64,000 nucleotides of DNA, from positions 23,728-87,727 of the forward strand of contig CM007344.1 of NCBI GenBank assembly GCA_000333855.2. The letters run 5' to 3'. Origin of the DNA: Endotrypanum monterogeii. Its lineage: Eukaryota > Euglenozoa > Kinetoplastea > Trypanosomatida > Trypanosomatidae. The position numbers and the translations under genes were made by a program. This document shows, one piece after another, positions 59,838 through 64,000 of this stretch (the stretch's first letter is position 1; each line of letters begins with the position of its first letter). The notes beneath the pieces are model-generated. The model did not search any database. It saw only the letters and a program-made list of their open reading frames with translations, and was not told the origin of the DNA.

Positions 59838-60242
59838 ACATTTCGAGAGCAATCGAGCATGATTTCGATTGGGACAATAACAACAAACAGCGATTGCACA
59901 GAATTCTCTCAAAGGCAGGAACAAATGAAAACTACAATAATTATGAGCACAGGAACACCACACATTCCACCAGCTTTCGGGCAATTTTTTCCTACCTCCT
60001 TTTGCCTCGGCTCAGGAGTAAGTGCCAGCTGGTATCGCAGTTGAGAACAGACACTTTTTTTTTCCCCATGAAAGGAGAATCATTTTGCATGCTTTCGAAT
60101 GAATCCGATTATCTTCTTCTCCCCCTTTCGACCCTGAAGTACTTTTCATATGCTGAATCTAGCTCCTTCTTTTGTTTTCCCCCTTAAAACTCTAAGATAT
60201 ATACCGATATTAGATCTTGCCCCCTCAGGACCAAGGTTTTAG
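59838..60242. other. Spacer between unknown gene and kinase gene
   Basis: A 405-base, AT-richer spacer. It holds a T run at 60054-60063 and a pyrimidine tract at 60163-60185. No other feature was seen. Confidence 0.6.
60163..60196 (+). promoter_or_regulatory. Candidate trans-splice acceptor for the kinase gene
   Basis: The tract CTCCTTCTTTTGTTTTCCCC is followed by the first AG at 60195-60196, 47 bases before the ATG at 60243. An in-frame stop, TAG at 60240-60242, directly precedes that ATG. It was predicted by eye. Confidence 0.5.
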
Positions 60243-63200
60243 ATGAGGCCTTCAGATGTTCTTCGAACCAATGAATCTGCTAACGTGTTCCCTTTCGAGG
60301 TATGCAACCTTCTTTTGGGCAGAGGTGGGAGTGGCCAAGTATTCCTCGGCCGCATCGGTAGCTCAGACAAATACGTCGCTATCAAAAAGCGGTACGGCAG
60401 ATACCATGCGAATGGCAACACGACGAGCTATATCCATGCAAAAAGATCAGAACCTTTCTGTCCATCGCAGGAGACGAAAGTCCAGCCGTCACAAAACGCT
60501 TTTTATTCCCCCGGTGGAAATTACCTCGTCTGTCGAAATGGAAGTGGTTTGCAGCAACTAGAGTTTGGGGACGGCGCTCTCGTATCTCAGCGAAGAGAGC
60601 TGGATCTGGGAGAGGAAAGCGTTTCGCAAACAGCAGCTATTTTTCAGCAACAGGGAAGCTGTACCCTAGATGCACATTCTGATAACAATACAACACAGGC
60701 GCTTGTACCCTCACTGATGGATGAGGTATCAATTCTGAGCTACATTGGTCCTCATCCACAGATCGTTAGATTCCTAGGCAGCTACACAACATCAAAAAAT
60801 ACGAACTTTTTCACAATGGAGTTGATGGATAGCGATGTCGGTCGGGAGCTGAAAGAGGGTAACACATCTCTGCAAGACGAGTGTGTGTGTGCTGCCATAG
60901 CGTACTCTGTCTTGCTAGCTTTAGATGAGCTTCATTCCCACGCAGTTGCTCATCGAGATGTCAAACCTGGCAATATCTTGCTGAAGCGTCTCACGGAGGC
61001 CGAGGAGTGGGCATGCGTTCATCTTGCAACCGACGACTCCAACTTATGCCTGCTCTCAGATTCGTCAAATGAGTCCTATGCAAAACCGAGACGCAGTGCG
61101 GCTAATCTAGCAAGTAGTGAACTTGTCCCGGGCATCCGACAGGCAACCAGTTCTGTATCGTACGTGAAGGCTACATTGGGTGATTTTAGCGCGGCTCACA
61201 GTACTTCGTGTCTTGGAGACGCATCGTTTTCCGACACCTGCGGAACACTACACTACAAATCGCCAGAGCAACTCATGGGGAGGCGTAGTATCGTACTAGA
61301 TAATTTTACTTCTGTGGATCTTTGGGGGCTAGGTTGTACTCTCTACGAGATGGCGACAGGCACGCGACCTTTCGCCGGAAACAGTGAGTTGCAGGTCCTC
61401 ATGAGCATTTTGGATGCATTAGGGAGTGGCATTCAATCTTATCCAGCAGCAACTAGACATGTAACTCTTTTCGACGATATTTCTGTCTCGCCTGGATTTG
61501 CCGACTTTTTGCGATGCCTGCTCTCTCTCGATCCGGCGCGGCGCTGCACTGCTAAAGAGGCGTTGTGCCACCCGTTTTTGGCATCTATGCGCGATAGCAC
61601 ATCGCGTTTTTCTTCTGAAGAGCACCAAAAGCCGACTGATCGTACACCGCGCGTTATTGGAATCCCGATGACACTCAAGTACGCCTCCTTGATACACATT
61701 CCTGAACTTCGCTTCAGTCGTATTTCTCGGACCCCGTTGAAGAAAAAGTGCTCGGTTTCCACGGCATCCAGCGCGCCAGTGCAGTCTCATCTCAGCGCTT
61801 GCCCCGTGTCTCTGCCTGTTTCCGGCGCTGAAGTCACCACGTTTCCTGATCTCGCTGAGGATGCAACTGCTGCATCGGCGACTTCTAAAGACAGAGAAGG
61901 TAATGGCTGGGATAACGGGGCAACTGCTACTTCATGGAGGCATGAACAGAGTGTTGAGGATCAGGGCGAGAAGCAAACTCCATTTCAAAGACCGCAGCTG
62001 CAGCATTGCTTGGACACTACCGCAACTTCTTTTTTTAGTGATAGCTCCTACCTGCACTGGAGCGAAATTCGCCCACCCCCAGGGACCTCTGCTCCTCCAC
62101 AGTCGTCTTCAGCTTCGCAGCCGCTGCAGCGCAAGGAGGAAATAAGAAGCAGCAGCATCAGTAGCAGAGCAGTGGCTTTGTTTGGCAATGCTGCCGTTGG
62201 CAACACACCCTCCCCATCTACAAGTGCGAATGGCCAACAGCAGCAACTACTTCCGGCATCGATGGATCTTAAGGCTGGGACTGAGAGCCGAAATACTGTC
62301 TCTCGCGCTCTCAATATCAGCGACTCAAGCATGAAGGATATGCAGGCAGAGCGCAGTGGCTCACATGTCGACTTCGATCTTAGCCCTCTCCTGGCCACAC
62401 AGCTATTTGGCACGGACGAGGACGCGGGTGTGTGTCCGGTGCCTCATCCCATCGCAAATTTCCTACCGCGTCGTGCGCAGCCGGTTCTGCACCTGGCAAG
62501 CGGCAGCACCTTCACAGCCAGTAACTTGCGAGCCAACTCCTCTTTCGAACGCGAAAGTTTCATAGCTGGCCGTTCCAGCGGTAATGGGGTGTGTACAACG
62601 TCCGCCTTTGGCGTTCTAGGCCCACCCGGTGCAACCTTCGCAGGTCGCTGCAGTACACCGCGCCAACATCAAGGGAGGCGTCCGACCGCCTTTGCAGGTC
62701 GCATGCTTTGCTTTTCGGAAGAAACGGATCCCTTGATCCGCCGCAGTGGGGGCTCGAGCGCATGCCGGCCGAGCTCTGTGAACTCACTTGCGACGTCCCC
62801 AGCTCCTTTGGGAGGGGTGGTGGTTGAGGAGTGCTCGCCGCAGCCGTCGCCGATTCGGCCCATGGGTGTCGCCACGCGGTCGTCGTCTGGGTTGCCTGTG
62901 GTAGCTGACCCCAGTCGTCTCTCCTCGGACGACTCCGGCGTTGCCCTGGAGTGGATTGGGGTGCCGTCCCCGACTGCGGCGGGGCACGCCAGTGTGGCCA
63001 GCGGCGCACCTGAGGCGACGCCGACAACGACATCGGCACAAGTGGGTGATGTCAGCCGGGGTGGTGGGGACAGTGCATCTGTGCTGCCGATGCTTTCCTC
63101 GATACGCCTCCAATCGTCTCAGAGTGTCCGCTACGTCATACCGGCCAATCTCAGGCAGTCTGAAAAGTCGCCGTGTATCCGCTGGTCTGTGAGCCGGCTC

Positions 63201-64000
63201 GAATCGGCGCCTGGGGACTCTTTGCACATGAGTGAGTGCACCACCGTGGATTTGAGGTGTGCTGCACAAAGACGTGATGCATTCGATCTTCCAGATGCAT
63301 CGTGCGGCGACCAACCACCACCACCAAAGACGAGCCTCATCTCAGCTGGGGACGGTATAGCATCAGGTTTGCCGATGTTGCCGCTGCCGATCCCGCTTTC
63401 TGTGGCTGCTGTGTGTCAGCGGACAGCGCAGTCGGCCCGCGCACCGCTGTCACGTCCGTGCACACCAACGAGCCGTGCGCTCCATGAGACGCCACGCACC
63501 CAACGCTTCTCTTGTCCTATGTCGGCGCTGCGAACAGGTTGCACTGGTCCGAATGGCCAGCCAGAGGACCACTCGAAGCCACAAGGCGCTCTCACAACCT
63601 GTGTGCAAAGCGGCAATGGCGTTTCCTCCACGGTTCCGTTCTTGTGCAATCAGGATGTAAATGCTCAAACAGCTGATCTGGCGCACAAGGGCTGCTCGAA
63701 CGTTGGCCCGCCGGGGTCTTCCAGTTGTCTCGCGCCAAGATTCCACGTCGCAGCCGCAACACCGCTAACTTCGCTGAAGGTTTGCGCTTACTCCTACCAA
63801 CTTCACACTACTCCGTCGTCGGGTCAACTTGCAGTGGAAGAGGTTCCCCTGTCAATCAACTGTGACGGTACGAACAACCTCTCAGTGGGGACCAAAGTCT
63901 CATCAATACGTACTGTCGCTGTGGTACGTGCGCCACGGTTGGACCCCTCCACAGTGGGTCCACATACGCCGTTGCCGGTAATAAGCTCTAGATCGCCTTC
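60243..64000 (+). CDS. Atypical protein kinase, 5' part (runs off window)
   Basis: An uninterrupted frame of 1252 codons with no stop before the window end, so the gene is partial. It begins MRPSDVLRTNE directly after an in-frame TAG. The kinase domain starts at about residue 20: glycine loop GRGGSG at 26-31, VAIKK with the lysine at 48, catalytic loop HRDVKPGN at 237-244, DFS at 314-316 in place of DFG, and SPE at 340-342, followed by SVDLWGLGCTLYEMATG. About 112 residues separate Lys48 from the likely helix-C Glu161, roughly 95 more than usual. A second insert of about 50 lies between the catalytic loop and DFS. The domain ends near 425. The rest, over 800 residues, is Ser/Pro/Thr-rich and disordered. 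The main catalytic Lys and both Asp are present, so activity is likely. The kinase group cannot be assigned. Confidence 0.88.
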   Translation, partial: MRPSDVLRTNESANVFPFEVCNLLLGRGGSGQVFLGRIGSSDKYVAIKKRYGRYHANGNTTSYIHAKRSEPFCPSQETKVQPSQNAFYSPGGNYLVCRNGSGLQQLEFGDGALVSQRRELDLGEESVSQTAAIFQQQGSCTLDAHSDNNTTQALVPSLMDEVSILSYIGPHPQIVRFLGSYTTSKNTNFFTMELMDSDVGRELKEGNTSLQDECVCAAIAYSVLLALDELHSHAVAHRDVKPGNILLKRLTEAEEWACVHLATDDSNLCLLSDSSNESYAKPRRSAANLASSELVPGIRQATSSVSYVKATLGDFSAAHSTSCLGDASFSDTCGTLHYKSPEQLMGRRSIVLDNFTSVDLWGLGCTLYEMATGTRPFAGNSELQVLMSILDALGSGIQSYPAATRHVTLFDDISVSPGFADFLRCLLSLDPARRCTAKEALCHPFLASMRDSTSRFSSEEHQKPTDRTPRVIGIPMTLKYASLIHIPELRFSRISRTPLKKKCSVSTASSAPVQSHLSACPVSLPVSGAEVTTFPDLAEDATAASATSKDREGNGWDNGATATSWRHEQSVEDQGEKQTPFQRPQLQHCLDTTATSFFSDSSYLHWSEIRPPPGTSAPPQSSSASQPLQRKEEIRSSSISSRAVALFGNAAVGNTPSPSTSANGQQQQLLPASMDLKAGTESRNTVSRALNISDSSMKDMQAERSGSHVDFDLSPLLATQLFGTDEDAGVCPVPHPIANFLPRRAQPVLHLASGSTFTASNLRANSSFERESFIAGRSSGNGVCTTSAFGVLGPPGATFAGRCSTPRQHQGRRPTAFAGRMLCFSEETDPLIRRSGGSSACRPSSVNSLATSPAPLGGVVVEECSPQPSPIRPMGVATRSSSGLPVVADPSRLSSDDSGVALEWIGVPSPTAAGHASVASGAPEATPTTTSAQVGDVSRGGGDSASVLPMLSSIRLQSSQSVRYVIPANLRQSEKSPCIRWSVSRLESAPGDSLHMSECTTVDLRCAAQRRDAFDLPDASCGDQPPPPKTSLISAGDGIASGLPMLPLPIPLSVAAVCQRTAQSARAPLSRPCTPTSRALHETPRTQRFSCPMSALRTGCTGPNGQPEDHSKPQGALTTCVQSGNGVSSTVPFLCNQDVNAQTADLAHKGCSNVGPPGSSSCLAPRFHVAAATPLTSLKVCAYSYQLHTTPSSGQLAVEEVPLSINCDGTNNLSVGTKVSSIRTVAVVRAPRLDPSTVGPHTPLPVISSRSP

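Noticed and set aside
1..64000. Mobile elements, CRISPR arrays and bacterial-type operons
   Set aside because: No reverse transcriptase, transposase, terminal repeats or spaced direct repeats were seen. The only repeated blocks are microsatellites, one minisatellite and the gap-flanking duplication.

Overview
The window looks like a 64-kb stretch of a trypanosomatid chromosome, close to Leishmania. All 16 intact or partial protein genes are on the + strand. They are long, show no introns, and are separated by 0.4-3.4 kb spacers full of pyrimidine tracts, poly-A/T runs and CA/GT/TA microsatellites. That layout fits a polycistronic unit matured by spliced-leader trans-splicing. No operators, ribosome binding sites, mobile elements or CRISPR arrays were seen. 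Two N runs (23192-23211 and 49110-49182) mark assembly gaps.

Left part (1-31 kb): a kelch-repeat protein; a giant SDS22-type leucine-rich-repeat protein with the architecture of animal LRRC9; an MPP6-like exosome cofactor; a poly-Q coiled-coil protein; a J-domain/thioredoxin-like ER membrane protein of DNAJC16 type; a small protein with a probable ENT (EMSY N-terminal) domain; a 106-aa six-cysteine single-pass membrane protein resembling the Shisa/VOPP1 group; a type II membrane protein; and a 645-aa protein of unknown function.

Middle (31-52 kb): a single tRNA-Pro(CGG) gene lies alone in a 3.4-kb spacer. It is followed by a 1772-aa helical-repeat protein that looks like the ribosome-biogenesis factor Urb1/Npa1, a SMARCAL1-type SNF2 helicase with an N-terminal GRF-like zinc motif and a PCNA-binding-like box, a family C19 ubiquitin hydrolase that has lost its zinc-ribbon cysteines, the mitochondrial ATP synthase c subunit (subunit 9), and a kinesin-13-like motor with an altered KVD motif.

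Right part (52-64 kb): a PPPDE/DeSI-type thiol isopeptidase with a very long disordered tail, a 767-aa unknown protein with less GC-biased codons, and the 5' 1252 codons of a large atypical protein kinase (DFS instead of DFG, two big insertions) that runs off the end.

The genes are not an operon in the bacterial sense. Neighbours are functionally unrelated, as is usual in trypanosomatid gene clusters, and expression is expected to be set after transcription. The most interesting items are the LRRC9, ENT and six-cysteine proteins, the altered USP, kinesin and kinase catalytic features, the lone tRNA, and a 69-bp duplication flanking an assembly gap.
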